DNA of 64,000 bases from Aquarana catesbeiana (GCF_042186555.1 NC_133335.1:172915919-172979918); one strand, 5' to 3'. Shown: positions 20,061 to 32,900, counted from the stretch's first letter. A program made the numbers and translations. Notes: generated by a model from the sequence alone, not told the origin.

Positions 20061-20647
20061 CAGGGCTTTTTTTCAACGGGAATGCGGGGGAACGCAGTTC
20101 CGGCACCTCTTGGACTGACTGTATGGCAAGGGTGCTGGGGTGTGCTGCAGGGTATTAATGCTCACTGCTGGGGATCTATTTTTGCAAGGGGGGTCTATTG
20201 TTGCTGGGGAGGTCTATTGTTGCTGGTGGGGGACCTACTGTAACTGGGGGGGGGTCAGTTGTTGCTGGGGGTTCAATTGTTGCTGAAAGAGATCTATTGT
20301 TGAAGGGAGGGGGTCTATTGTTGATGGCAGCTAGACAAACTAATAATGCTGGCTGTGTGGAGATCTGTTGATGCTGCCGGGAGTCTATTGTTGCTGGCGG
20401 GGAAATTTTGTTGTGGTTGGTCCATTGTTGTTAGTGGGATCTATTGTTGCTGGCTGCAGGGGATCTATTTTACTGCTTTTCTTGATATCAATACCAAATT
20501 CCATACAAATTATTTAGCACCTCAAAATGATACTTGGTTCTATATTGTCTAAAAGGGACGGTACTGGGGGGTGGGTAGGGGCAGAGAAAAGGGGTGACTC
20601 GGAAAGGGGGAGTTCCTGCACCTATTGTCTGAGAAAAAAAAGCCCTG
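20061..20647 (+). mobile_element. hAT-like MITE, copy 1
   Basis: Inverted termini CAGGGCTTTTTTTC and its complement bound the element; flanks ACAATAAC and ATAATAAC match at seven of eight bases, consistent with an 8-bp hAT duplication. The interior has many irregular copies of TCTATTGTTGCTGG. Non-coding. Copy 2 is at 36887-37473. Confidence 0.65.
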
Positions 20648-20686
20648 ATAATAACATAATATAATACAAATAATATAATATAATAC

Positions 20687-20999
20687 AAAGTAAGACCTTG
20701 TTCACATCTGTGTGGGTAATTGCCGCTGTGGGTCTGCCCCTGTTCCTGCAGCCGCAACCAACCGCACAGAAAAATGCAGGAGATGTGTGCGGGTGCATTA
20801 ATCCTGCACGCACTGGAAATTGCTCCTGCACTGGAAAGTGCACTGCACTTGCGGTTCTGATGCGTCCTGCATTTGCAAAAAAGCAGCAGGGACCTTTTCC
20901 CTGCGTTTCAGGAGGCATGGCAGCCCATTCAAATGAATGGACTGCTGTACCCATGCAAAACTTGCCCTGTAGAGCCGCATCTGTGTGAACCAGGCCTTA
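20687..20999 (+). mobile_element. MITE with TTGTTCACATCTGTG-type termini, copy 1
   Basis: The left end (GACCTTGTTCACATCTGTG) and right end (CATCTGTGTGAACCAGGCC) are inverted repeats. Non-coding; copy 2 at 37513-37826. Related fragment near 17745. Confidence 0.6.
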
Positions 21000-21087
21000 C
21001 ATAGATTACAACTTCCAAAAGCCATTAACCATCATACGACCCTTGCAACAACCAAGCATACTAGAATATCCAAATTAGCGTGTGCTA

Positions 21088-21140
21088 GTTACATAGTTAG
21101 GTTGAAAAAAGACACAAGTCCATCTAGTTCAACCAAAAAA
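21088..21140 (+). repeat. Short dispersed vertebrate repeat fragment
   Basis: GTTACATAGTTAGGTTGAA, AAAAGACACAAGTCC and ATCTAGTTCAACC form a motif common in amphibian and fish genomes. A copy in block A of unit 2 is near 37911-37960; a related sequence in opposite orientation is at 57790-57975. Confidence 0.5.
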
Positions 21141-21247
21141 GTTATTATTAGGTCAACAAATTAACCAATTAAAAAGGGAAATATGACTTTAGCTATACTG
21201 TATATCACGTATTTTCTTTTTCTTCAGCACAACATTTATTAAACTTT

Positions 21248-21485
21248 TGCCGCGTACACACGATCAGAAATTCCGTCAGAAAAACTTGGATTGTTTTTCC
21301 GATGGAATTCCGCTCAAGCTTGCCTTGCATACACACGGTCACACAAAAGTTCTCTGACATTTCGACCGTCAAGAACGCGGTGACGTACAACACTACGACG
21401 AGCCGAGAAAATGAAGTTCAATGCTTCCGAGCATGCGTGATTTTTTGCACGTCCGAATTGCATACAGATGATCGCATTTTCGGAT
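21248..21485 (+). mobile_element. Harbinger-type MITE, truncated
   Basis: Starts with GCCGCGTACACACGATC, like the complete copy at 38075-38480, but stops near TTCGGATAGGAAC and is joined to an inverted piece of what lies beyond the complete copy (see findings). Non-coding. Confidence 0.55.
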
Positions 21486-21547
21486 AGGAACTTTTTCATT
21501 CAATTAGCGCGTGAAGCCAGTCGTATATAGACATCTATAGACGTATG

Positions 21548-22584
21548 TTTGTATACAAACATTTTATAATTAACCTGTTGACGCAGTATGAACAGTAAAA
21601 AATGAGCACCTAATTAACTAACACACTACACTAGCTACTCAGTGTTTGTTGCAAGTGCTAGAAAAACTATTCTGAAATCAAAGAATCAGTGTTACTGTGC
21701 AGTCTATAATACCAGAACATTACATTAGAATAATACAGTAGTGTGAAAAAGTTTCAGACACTTGTGAAAAAATGCTACAAAGCAAGAATGACTTCAAAAA
21801 TATGCAATGAATACTTTTTATTAATCAATAATCCTTCTGGGACCTACATTAAATAGAAAATATAAAGCAATAATTGGTGTGACTACCATTTGCTTTTAAC
21901 ACAGCAGCGATTTTCCCATGCAATGCTGAGAAAAGGTCACCTGGTGCCCAGGGTGAAGAGGCTAAACTGCTCCCCCTCATCTGTTCTGTGCACACCCAAT
22001 CATCATACCCAAGTACAGAGCGCAGGGGTCAGAAGTGTGTAATGTACATGTAGCCCTACCCTCGTAAAGGGCCGATGATAGAATCGGTACCCCACTGGTT
22101 GCCCCGACTCTGCAAGACCTCTGACACCCTGGGTTCAGTCATTTTTACCAACTATCACCGAAATAATAAACTTACAGAATGTTAGTGGAACAATTTAGAT
22201 TTGTTTACTGAGGCAAAAGTGGCACATAGAAAAGCATAACATAAGACTGTACGTCATAAAGGTATCTAGTCAGGGCCAGACTGGGAATAAAAACCAGCCC
22301 TGGAAATAATTTCATACCAGCCCCATAGCATTTTTATACCAGCCCAACCGCATAACGTCATTATTTTCTTGTTCACAAAAGGGAAAACCATGCATTCTAA
22401 AGCACATTTTAAGAGTGTATTATATATAGATAAGAGAGACATGGCATTTACAAACAGTACCATTTTTTTACTGGCAAAAATCATGCCATTTACGGGCACA
22501 TTTTTTACTGACACTGCAAAAAAAAAGGTGCCTAAAATGGCAAATTAATATAACCCAGCAAAGAGTTCCCCCATATATCAGGAG
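21548..22584 (+). repeat. Segmental duplication, copy 1, block B (left of hAT-A)
   Basis: Matches 49667-50702 nearly base for base. It holds a Tc1-type terminal fragment at about 21735-21960 (GTGTGAAAAAGTTTCAGACA..., TTGGTGTGACTACC) and a GGGCCAGACTGGGAATA repeat motif near 22264. No gene is supported; the frame at 22266-22514 also occurs in copy 2 only because of the duplication. Confidence 0.9.
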
Positions 22585-23123
22585 TAGGGATGAGCTTCGT
22601 GTTCGAGTCGAACCCATGTTCGACTCGAACATCGGCTGTTCGATCGTTCGCCGAATTGCGAACGTTATGGGCCGTTCGCGCTAAATTCGTGTGGCGCGTC
22701 ACGGCCCATAATTCACTGCGGCATCGCAGTGCATTGCTGGCTGATGATTGGCCAAGCATGCACTATGACCCGCATGCTTGGCCAATCACAGCGCCGTCAG
22801 TAGAGAGAGCTGTAATTGGCCAAAGCCAGGGTGGCTTTGGCCAATTATGGCTCAGGGGATTTAGTACACACCCCACACTATATAAGGCCGCCTGCACGGC
22901 GGCCCTGTGTAGTGTGTGTTCCGGTGTGCTGAGAGATAGAGAGAGAGAGAGACAGTGTCATTTGATTTGAGTTAGATAGATTAGGCAGAACAGTCAGTCA
23001 GTTAGCTGCACTTACAGTGTATTGTGTATATATATGCATCCCAGGTGTTGCATATATATATATACACTGTATTCAGTTTAGCTAGATCCGTTCCTGTTAT
23101 CTTCTATCTAGACTATTTACATT

Positions 23124-23378
23124 TAATGCAGTGCGTCCTGCTCACAGTGTTCAGCTAGATCCGTTCCTGCTATTTACATTTAGTGCAGTGCGTCCTGCTC
23201 ACAGTGTTCAGCTAGATCCGTTCCTGTTATCTTCTAGACTATTTACATTTAGTGCAGTGCGTCCTGCTCACAGTGTTCAGCTAGATCCGTTCCTGTTATC
23301 TTCTAGACTATTTACATTTAGTGCAGTGCGTCCTGCTCACAGTGTTCAGCTAGATCCGTTCCTGTTAAATTCCTACTG
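23124..23378 (+). repeat. hAT-A left subterminal tandem array
   Basis: About four copies of a 52-72-bp unit (AGTGCAGTGCGTCC, CTCACAGTGTTCAGCTAGATC). The 83-codon frame across it is repetitive and unlikely to be protein. Related, longer arrays occur in hAT-B at 39720-40640; such arrays may bind transposase. Confidence 0.85.
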
Positions 23379-23637
23379 ACAGGCAGGCTTGTCTGGTTAC
23401 AGTATATAAAGCTACCTGAAGAAAATTACAGGTGTTCTATTTGATCCTATTAGTACCACGGTCAGGCAGCTAGACTATTTACATTTAGTACAGTGCGTCC
23501 TGCTCACAGTGTTCAGCTAGATCCGTTCCTGTTATCTTCCTACTGACAGGCAGGCTTGTCTGGTTACAGTATATAAAGCTACTTGAAGAAAATTACAGGT
23601 GTTCTATCCCAGCTTAGTGCAGCTACAGGCCATTAGT

Positions 23638-26600
23638 ATGTCTGGAAGGCCAAGAAGGAGAGGCAGACAGTCACAAGCCAATAAGAGAGGGCAAGCAGGC
23701 TCTGTGTCTAGTGCTGGTCGTGGAGACGGTGCATCCTCATCAGCACGTGGCCATGGGACACGCTTGGCCTTTTTTTCGGCAGCTGGCCGTGTTGAGCCGC
23801 AACATGCGGAAGACTTGGTCGAGTGGATGACCAAGCCGTCCTCATCCTCCTCATCCTCTCTCACCCATGCCCAGGGTGCTTTGTCTGGCAAAGCAGCGGC
23901 CTCTTCCCTCAGCTCAATGTCATCAGTGACTCCTTCCCTAGCTCCACCATGTCCTCATGAGGATTCCCTCGAACTGTTTGACCACAGTGTTGGGTACATG
24001 CTCCAGGAGGATGCCCAGCGTTTGGAAGGCTCTGATGACGATACTGAGCTCGATGAAGGCAGTAACATGAGCACGGACAGAGGGGGTGCCCAAGAAGGAC
24101 AGCAATCTGGCAGTCATGCTCCCCCTGCTGCAGCATACTGCCAGGTTTGCTCCAGTGATGAGGAGGGAGGGGATGATGAGGTCACTGACTCAACGTGGGT
24201 GCCTGATAGGAGAGAGGAGGAGGAGGAGGAGGAGGCGGCGGCACATCACCAACGAGGCAGGATGCCCTCCAGGGGCCAGCCTAAGGGCAGCACATTGACT
24301 GCATCACACCCCAAAGCTCCACATGTGCAGGGCGCTGCAGTCTCTGCGCGTTATTCAAAAAGTTCTTTGGTGTGGGCCTTTTTTGAGATGAGTGCATCAG
24401 ATCGCACCGCTGCTATTTGCAACATATGTCTCAAGCGTATCTCGCGTGGCCAAAACATCTCCCGCTTGGGTACCACATGCTTGACCAGACATATGTTGAC
24501 CTGCCATGCAGTTCGTTGGCAAGCGTATCTAAAAGACCCACACCAAAGAACAAAGAGGATCTCTCCTTGCTCCTCATCAGCTGAGATTTCCAACCCCACT
24601 AGACCTTCAGTCCTCTCTGAGACCTGCAGTGAGAGGAATGAAGGTGTAGAATTAGGTGTGTCACAGCCAAGTACTTGTGGGCAATCTGCTTTTGGTACAC
24701 CGACGTCAGATTGTACCAGGCAAATTTCCCTGCCCCAGCTGCTGCACCGCCGAAAGAAGTTTGCTCCCAGCCATCCACATGCCCAGCGGTTGAATGCTAG
24801 CTTGGCAAAATTGCTAGCACTTCAACTGCTGCCTTTTCAGTTGGTAGACTCTGCCCCCTTCCGTGAGTTTGTGGAATGTGCGGTTCCTCAGTGGCAGGTA
24901 CCCAAATGCCACTTTTTCTCACGGAAGGCGATTCCGGCTCTCTACCGGCATGTGGAAGGCAATGTCCATGCCTCGCTGGACAGGGCGGTCAGCGGTAAGG
25001 TGCATATTACCGCTGACTCATGGTCCAGCAGGCATGGACAGGGACGTTACCTAAGTTTCACGGCGCATTGGGTGACTCTGCTGGCAGCTGGGAAGGATGC
25101 AGGACAAGGTGCAGTAGTGTTGGAGGTTGTTCCGCCACCACGCCTCCAAAATGCTGATTGTGACACACCTCTCTTCTTCTTCCTCCATGGCCTCTTCCTC
25201 GGAACCAGCGGTGCTCTGTAGGCGTTCAAGGGGCTACGCAAGTACGCAGGCCAAAAGATGCCATGCGGTGCTTGAGCTGGTGTGCTTGGGGGACAGGAGC
25301 CACACTGGGGCAGAGGTTTTGTCAGCTCTGCAGGGGCAGGTTCAGAGGTGGTTGACGCCACGCCAACTTAAGGCAGGAATGGTGGTTTGCGACAATGGCA
25401 CCAACCTCCTCTCTGCCCTCCGACAGGGACAAATGACCCATGTGCCCTGTTTGGCTCACGTCCTTAACTTGGTGGTGCAGCGGTTCTTGGGCAGGTACCC
25501 GGGCTTACAGGATGTCCTGAGGCAGGCCAGGAAAGTCTGTGTGCATTTCCGCCGGTCATATAATGCCAGTGCTCGGCTGACAGACCTCCAAAAGGAGTTT
25601 AACCTGCCCAAGAACCGCCTAATCTGTGACATGCCCACCAGGTGGAACTCAACGTTGGCCATGCTGCAGCGGCTGCACACGCAGCAGAGGGCCATCAATG
25701 AGTACCTGTGCGACTATGGCACCAGGACAGGGTCAGGGGAGCTTGGTTTTTTTTCCCCACGCCAGTGGGCCATGATCAGGGATGCATGCACTGTCCTGTC
25801 ACCATTCGAGGAGGCCACGAGGATGGTGAGCAGTGACAGTGCATGCATCAGTGACACTGTCCCCCTTGTCCACCTGTTGGAGCACACGCTGCGTGGAATA
25901 ATGGACAGGGCACTTGAGGCAGAACAGAGGCAGGAAGAGGAGGACTTCCTTAGCTCTCAAGGCCCCCTTTATCCAGACAGTGTTCCTGCGTGCCCGCCGA
26001 TCACACAGGAAGAGGACGAGGAGGAAGAGGAGGAGGAGGAAGATTGTGTCAGTATGGAGGTGGAGCCTGGCACTCAGCATCAGCAGCAGTCTTTAAGGGA
26101 TCAGTCCCAAGAAACACATGGACTTGTACGTGGCTGGGAGGAGGTGGCTGCGGACCATGTCGTTCTTAGTGACCCAGAGGACTCCGGACCGAATGCCTCA
26201 GCAAACCTACGCTGCATGGCCTCCCTGATCCTGCAAAGCCTGCGTAAGGATCCTCGTATTCGTGGTATCAAGGAGAAGGACCAATACTGGCTGGCAACCC
26301 TCCTTGATCCACGTTACAAGGGTAAGGTTGCGGACCTTATCTTGCCATCGCAGAGGGAGCAGAGGATGAAACATCTTCGGGAGGCCTTGCAGAAAGGTCT
26401 GTGCAACGCGTTCCCAGAGACTGGGAGGTTACAAACTCCTGTTTCTGGACAACGTGTTGCTGAGGCTTCGGTCAGTCAAAGAAGGAGCGGTGGAGAAGGT
26501 GGCCGTCTGACCGATGCGTTCAGACAATTTTTTGGTCCGCAGCCCCAAGGTATGATCGGTTCCAGCAACCATCGCCAGCGTCTGTTTTACATGGTGCAGG

Positions 26601-26893
26601 AATACCTAGGGGCAAGATCAGACTTGGACACCTTTCCCACCGAAAATCCTCTGGGTTACTGGGTCTTGAGGATGGATCACTGGCCAGAGCTTGCACAGTA
26701 TGCAATTGAGCTACTGGCCTGTCCTGCATCCAGCGTTCTTTCGGAACGCACATTCAGTGCTGCTGGAGGCGTGGTAACCGATCACAGGGTGCGTCTGTCC
26801 ACCGACTCGGTCGATCGGCTGACCTTCATAAAAATGAATGAGTCTTGGATCACCACCAGCTACCAAGCACCTGATGCTGATGTAACCGAATAA
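23638..26893 (+). pseudogene. hAT-A transposase (BED finger, RNase H-like core, hATC dimerisation domain), one frameshift
   Basis: Cuts and joins the hAT element ends. The start is the Met of MSGRPRRR, the first residue shared with the other copy right after the leader; an upstream in-frame Met at 23599 is in the non-coding leader. Domains: a basic, then serine/acidic N-terminal region; a BED zinc finger C261-x2-C264-x20-H285-x4-H290; the first catalytic Asp in ITADSWSS (residue 460); VCDNGTN; CLAHVLNL; TRWNST; and the C-terminal hATC block PASSVLSERTFSAAGG. Relative to hAT-B, several small deletions around 25155-25200 total a length not divisible by three, so the frame changes from 23599-25221 to 25127-26893. 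The sequence resembles domesticated ZBED proteins, but flanking terminal repeats show it is a transposon gene. Confidence 0.9.
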
Positions 26894-28620
26894 TTTTTTT
26901 TGAAATCTCAGATCCCTTCAAAGACTGCCTATGCTGATGCTGAGTGACTATCCCTGACTAATTATCCTCTTCCTCCTCAATCATCACGCTGATAGCTTGT
27001 AAGAACATTTTTGGTTCTGGGCGCCACCACCAGTGCCTAAGGCACAATTTTTCAGCCCCTGTTTAACAGGGGCGTGTAATTACAATTTTTGATGTAATAC
27101 TTTGCAGCAGGGCTCGTTCCTGCGTTCCAACTAGAGTGTCTGTGAGGGGTTGCAGTGTTGTGGCACCAGTGCCTAAGGCCCAATTTTTCTGCCCCTGTCT
27201 AACAGGGGCGTGTAATTACAATTTTTGATGCAATACTTTGCAGCAGGGCTCGTTCCTGCGTTCCAACTAGAGTGTCTGTGAGGGGTTGCAGTGTTGTGGC
27301 ACCAGCACCAGTGCCTAAGGCCCAATTTTTCTGCCCCTGTCTAACAGGGGCGTGTAATTACAATTTTTGATGCAATACTTTGCAGCAGGGCTCGTTCCTG
27401 CGTTCCAACTAGAGTGTCTGTGAGGGGTTGCAGTGTTGTGGCACCAGCACCAGTGCCTAAGGCCTAATTTTTCAGCTCCTGTTCAACAGGGGCATGTAAT
27501 TACAATTCTTGATCTAATATTTCACAGCAGGGCCCTGTGAGGGCTTACAGTGTTGTGGCCACAGCAACACCTAAGGCTCAAATTTCTGCTGAGTATATAG
27601 GGCAGGACCCTACTTTCAAACATCTAACTTACAAACGACTCCTACTTGCAAACGGAAGGAGACAACAGGAAGTGAGATGAAATCTACCCCTAGGAAGGGA
27701 AATTCTTTCCTGTAAGAGTTAATATGGGAAAACAATTTCTCCTTTCCACTGATGCTTTCCAATCCTTGTTCCACAAAAAAACCCAAATTTTCAAAAAACA
27801 TTTTTCATTGGGACAAAAAAGTGAGGTGAAATCTTCTGAAGAGGAGGAAAGACAGCAAAACAAATGTCACAGGGGTGATAACCCTTCCCTATGTTTTCCA
27901 AAAAGCTTAGAAAAGATTTTTTGGCTGGAGCTAAACACGTTAAAAATGTTCAAAATTACAAACAGATTCTGCTTAACAACAAACCTACAGTCCCTGTCTT
28001 GTTTGCACCGCCTGTATACTGCTGTTCAGAGTATATAGGGCCTGGTGGCCCCACACCTTTCCTTATTTTAATTTGGGTGCGGGGTTCCCCTTAATATCCA
28101 TACAAGACCCAAAGGGCCTGGTAATGGACTGGGGGGTACCCATGCCGTTTGTCTCACTGATTTTCATCCATATTGCCATGACCCGACATGACATTAAACC
28201 CGCAAGCAGTTTTAAATGAGATTTTTTCCTTTAAAAATGACATTTGGTGCAGGGACTGTTCTAAACATGGGAAACACGCGTCACTTTACAGGCATACTAT
28301 AGACACCCCCCAGGTACGATATTTAAAGGAATATTTCACTTTTTTTTTTTTACTTTAAGCATCATTAAAATCACTGCTCCCGAAAAAACGGCCGTTTTTA
28401 AAAGTTTTTTTTGCATTGATACATGTCCCCTGGGGTAGGACCCGGGTCCCCAAACCCTTTTTAGGACAATACCATGCAAATTAGCCTTTAAAATGAGCAC
28501 TTTTGATTTCGAACGTTCGAGTCCCATAGACGTCAATGGGGTTCTAACGTTCGTGCGAACTTTCGGTCCGTTCGCGGGTTCTGGTGCGAACCGAACCGGG
28601 GGGTGTTCAGCTCATCCCTA
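26894..28620 (+). repeat. hAT-A 3' region with tandem array
   Basis: 27020-27560 has about four copies of a ~140-bp unit (CACCAGTGCCTAAGGC, CTGCCCCTG...CAGGGGCGTG, GCAGCAGGGCTCGTTCCTGC). 27600-28060 is non-coding; frames at 27616-27801 and 27724-28038 are not supported. 28060-28620 is the right end, related to 14830-15393, and contains GAACGTTCGAG/GCGAACCGAACC words. Confidence 0.8.
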
Positions 28621-28628
28621 ATCAGGAG

Positions 28629-28839
28629 GATTCCCCTTTACAGTGCAAGGGAACTCTGACATAAAGGGGAACATTGCAGATCATGATCTAAGCGGGAACT
28701 CTGATATAAAAGGGGGGCACTGGTGACCAGAGACCCCACTTATATCAAAGTCCACTGCATTCCCCTTTACATCAGAGTTCTCACTTACATCAGGGTCTGC
28801 AGCATTGGCCTTTACATCAGAGTTCCCCCTTGCACTGTA
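28629..28839 (+). repeat. Segmental duplication, copy 1, block B (right of hAT-A)
   Basis: Matches 50703-50908. Contains several direct and inverted copies of TTACATCAGAGTTC. No gene. Confidence 0.85.
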
Positions 28840-28865
28840 GACTCAAACCTTCCGGCCCAGGATGG

Positions 28866-28904
28866 ATTTTTTACGTTGACACAGGAAGTGTTTGGGAACA
28901 CTTT
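28866..28904 (-). repeat. PLE fragment at the junction between duplication units
   Basis: TTTTTTACGTTGACACAGGA and the following bases match 8678-8712, part of the minus-strand PLE coding remnant. It directly precedes the start of block A copy 2 at 28905. Confidence 0.65.
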
Positions 28905-29549
28905 TGGCAAAGAAAAACTTTTATTATTGTTAAAAAAAATAATAAAATGTTCACCAAGGCATACAGCAGTCAATTGATGGTCATGCAGAGACTTGGATTA
29001 AAAAACTGACAGTACCTGGAGTCGCATGGATGACACAGGGGCTTAGGGAAACCCAGCACAAAGCCCTTGGACAAAGAACAAAGGAGCACTGCTGATGGGG
29101 GGCCGGTCCAGGACCGAAAAGCCAGGGGTCTGATGAAAGGGGAACCAAACTGCAGGCACAGGAACTGTTGGGGCCAGTATACAACTGTACAAAGCCCGAA
29201 AGTGATTTCACAGCCTGGCGGAATTCAGCCAAAGGAATTTGAAGAGTATGGGCAAACCATGCTGCTGGACTTCACACTCAGACAACTAATCAGATAACCT
29301 GAAGAAGGGGCGTGTCTCCGAAACATGTAGTGTCTCCAGTTGGCGATGTGTGACTCTCTTTGCTCCCTTGGCATCGGCGGTTCCTAATGGGCTCCAGCAG
29401 CAGGGTTTGCCCATACTCTTCAGATTCCTTTGGCTGACTTCCACCAGGCTGTGACATCACTTCCAGGTTACTGTCAGTTTTTTAATCCAAGTCTCTGCAT
29501 GACCATCAATTGACTGCTGTATTCCTTGGTGAACATTTTATTATTTTTT
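28905..29549 (+). repeat. Segmental duplication, copy 2, start of block A (PLE-type foldback)
   Basis: Matches 18437-19105 and includes the foldback arms and loop. The left end of the foldback (18274-18436) is missing, so the duplication breakpoint lies inside it. The copy is interrupted at 29549 by the LINE and resumes at 35947. Confidence 0.85.
29299..29334 (+). ncRNA. Hammerhead-ribozyme-like motif, second copy
   Basis: Same layout as 18855-18890: CTGAAGA, GGGG/CTCC stem, GAAAC, GTC at 29332-29334. Its conservation only reflects the duplication. Confidence 0.35.
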
Positions 29550-29979
29550 CCTTGTCAAAAGAAGTTTATTGAGTATACAATGTTATAAAGATACATAAAG
29601 TAAGTTTACAAGGATCTATAAAGTAAGCTCATTGTTTTACAGTAGGGTTTCTATAGGTAAATATAATGAAATTTCAAATAATAAACATTGGGTTTACGTA
29701 AACCTAAATTAAAGATATATATCATTTCCTTAGTTACTTTTGTAGGTATTTAAATGATTTATACCTACTATACATATTGTTTACAAGTAGAGTGTATATA
29801 GGTCAAATAAATTCTGATAATGAGCTTTAATCGTAAGGTGGAGAAAAGGAAAGAAAAAGAAGAAAAAGGGTTGAAAGGTAGAGGTATGGTCCACAAGGTT
29901 GTCCCGCTCGTCAGTTTATTATTCTTTTTAGTTCTCTTTGAAGCCTTAGAATGGGTGTCTCTGTAAGTCATTTAATCTG

Positions 29980-32900
29980 TTACCATGGCAACAGGACAGA
30001 GTCATTGAAGTTTGACAGGAACTGTTGTTTTATCCAAGGATGCCAAAGTTTTTCAAATTTTGGAATTTGATTTTGATCGATGGCTACCATCTTAGCATGG
30101 GACATTGTATTATTCATTCTGTGAATTGTTTCTGCTAGTACCAATGTAGGAGATTTCCATGCCTTGGCCACTGTTTGTTTTGCAGCCGTTATTAGTTGGA
30201 TCATAAGTTTGAATTGAGAGAGTGTTAACCATTCCGGTTTTAGATTAAGTAAAGTTAAATATGGATCTGGTTGTATTATTTTTTTTAATATTTTAGATGC
30301 AATCACGAAGACTTCCTTCCAGAAGGTTTGGATTACTGGGCATGTCCACCATATGTGTAAATATGTGCCTATTTCTGGGCATCCTCGAAAACAAAGAGCT
30401 GAGGTATTAGGTGAATATTTTGCCACTCTAGCGGGTACAAGGTACCAGCGAGTTAGGACTTTATAATTTGTCTCCAGTGCTAAGATGTTGGGTGAAGATG
30501 ACTTAGATGTGAGCCATATGTTAGACCAGTCCGTGTCTTCTAAAGTTCGTCCCAGGTCCTCCTCCCACCTCTGAACGTAAGAGGGTCTATTAAGATTTGC
30601 TACTCCATATAATTGATTATAAAGTGATGAAATTGTACCTTTAGCAAATGGATCTTTTGTACAGATTGATTCAAAAATGGATAATTGGGATAATGGTGTA
30701 TCCCCCTTTAGGAATGGTGTATAGAAATTTTTGATTTGGAGATATCTAAATATCTCAGAGTTTGGTAGATCATATTTTTCTCTAAGCGATGGGAATGAAA
30801 GGAATGATTTAGATGCTATGAAGTCATTTAGTGTCTGAATGCCTGATGTTGTCCAAGCTTTAAAAGAATTTGGGTAGATCCATGCCGGATAAAAGGCCGG
30901 ATTTCTGATAAAAGAAAGGAGAGGATTGTGTGGAGATTGTAACTGATATTTGGTTTTTAGTTTATCCCAGAGAGATAAGAAGTGTTTAGTTATGGGATTA
31001 TGAATTTTAAAGCGGTCTTTAGGATCAAGCCATAATAAATTTGATATTAATAGTGGGTCATTTTCTGAAGCCTCTATAAATACCCATAATGGGATTTCCT
31101 GTTTTGCATGATATTTGGACAGACTGGCCAAATGTGCTGCTCTGTAGTAGTTAGTAAAATTAGGGTATCCCAGGCCTCCTTTATTTTTGGGAAGATGTAG
31201 TGTGTGTATAGGTATACGTGGTTTAGAAGAGCCCCATATAAATGAAGTTGCTCTTTTTTGTACTATTCTCAAAAAATAGGAAGGAATTGGAATAGGGAGG
31301 ACTCTGAAGCAATTTGGGTAGAATAGTCATTTTGATTGCATTAATCTTCCCTATCCAGGATAAAGGAAGTTGCGACCATTGTTTTATTAGATTTGTGATC
31401 TGTCTTAATACAGGAGGATAATTGGTTGAGAATAAGTCAGAATGAGATGCTGTTAAATGAATTCCAAGATATGGGATTGATTTTCCTGCCCATGTGAATG
31501 GGAGTGCAGCCCTAGCCGGGATCAATTCCATGTTTGTGAGTGAAATATTAAGCATTAGGCATTAGGCATTTCTTAGGATTAATCATAAGGCCAGATAGGG
31601 CTGCAAATCCATCAAGAGCTGGTATTAAGTTAGGACCAGAGACCTGTGGTGATGATAGAAAAAGTAATATATCGTCTGCAAATATACATAATTTGTGTGT
31701 AATACCTCCTACTTCAATGCCAGTTATAGTTTGGTTTGTTCTGATGTATTGGGCCATGGGTTCGAGTATAAGGGCAAATAATAAGGGAGATAATGGGCAA
31801 CCCTGTCGGGTACCTCTTTCGATATTAAAGGCTTCAGATTTGTATCCAGCATATTTTATATAGGCTTTGGGTTTATTATATAATGCTTTGATCCATGTTA
31901 AAAAGTGGGGTCCAAAACCCCATTTTTGTAATGAATATTGCATATATTGCCAGGATACTGTGTCAAATGCCCTCTTAATATCGAGAGATAGAAAACATAA
32001 AGGGATTTTCCGTTTTTTAGCAATATGTGCCAATAACACTGCCCTGCGTATATTATCGCCTGCCTGTCTATTTGGCATGAAGCCTACTTGATCTCTATGT
32101 ATTAATTTTCCTATAATGCTATTAAGGCGTTTTGCTATTATTTTTGCTAATAATTTAATATCGAGGTTTAACAGAGAGATAGGCCGATAATTCACACAGG
32201 AAGTATCATCAGAAAGGGGTTTTGGGATCATACAAACAATTGCCATTAGTGTTTCTTGCCGAAAAGAATGTCCATCTAGAAGTTTGTTAAACGTTTCAGT
32301 GAGAATGGGAGAAAGTATTTCTGAGAATGTTTTATAGTATAAAGCCGAGTAGCCGTCTGGGCCTGGTCTTTTGTTAAGTTTTAGGTCTTTTATGGCGTTA
32401 GCAACTTCATCTATAGTTATAGGCTCATCCAAACTGCTTTTTTGATTCTGAGATAACTCAGGTAAGGTTATTTTTGAGAAGAAGGATTCAGCCTCTGTAG
32501 GATTAAATTCATTGTTTGTCTTATATAAAGTTGCGAGATGTGAGTGAAATTTATGGACTATTTTAACTGGATTACAAGTGTAAACATTTTTTGATAATTT
32601 CAAACGTATTGGTTTGAAAGATTTGTTAGTTGAATTTAATGCCCGAGCCAAATATGTACCTGGTTTGTTTGTATTCATGTAGAAATTGTGTTTGGAGCGT
32701 TTGAGGGATTTATCAACTGACTCAGTGAGAAATAGATCGTATTCCAATCTAGATTTTTCCAGATGAGATTTTGTACTCTGAGATGGATTATCTTGAAATG
32801 ATATGTAGGCTGCATTAAAATTGAGTTCTAGTTTTTTTGCTAGATTTTTGCGTTCCCGTTTAAATAGTGCCATTTGTCTTTGTATTGTACCACGCAAGAC

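Larger units (their letters stand above)
18437..21485 (+). repeat. Segmental duplication, copy 1, block A
   Basis: Nearly identical by eye to 28905-29549 plus 35947-38335, in the same orientation, including unique-looking stretches, MITEs and small indels. Copy 2 contains a LINE between the two pieces; copy 1 has the uninterrupted target at 19091-19105. The right edge is where copy 1 diverges, in the MITE near 21485. Confidence 0.9.
22585..28620 (+). mobile_element. hAT-A, full-length autonomous-type hAT transposon
   Basis: Terminal inverted repeats TAGGGATGAGCT and AGCTCATCCCTA are flanked by exact 8-bp duplications ATCAGGAG (22577-22584 and 28621-28628). The element contains a GC-rich left end with TTCGAGTCGAAC palindromes, a left subterminal tandem array, one transposase gene and a right subterminal tandem array. 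The same target without the element is at 50695-50702. Two frames are needed for the transposase, so this copy is probably not active. Confidence 0.95.

Noticed and set aside
23638..26893. Possible host ZBED-type gene
   Set aside because: Enclosed by hAT terminal repeats and exact 8-bp duplications, with a near-identical second copy; it is a transposon gene.
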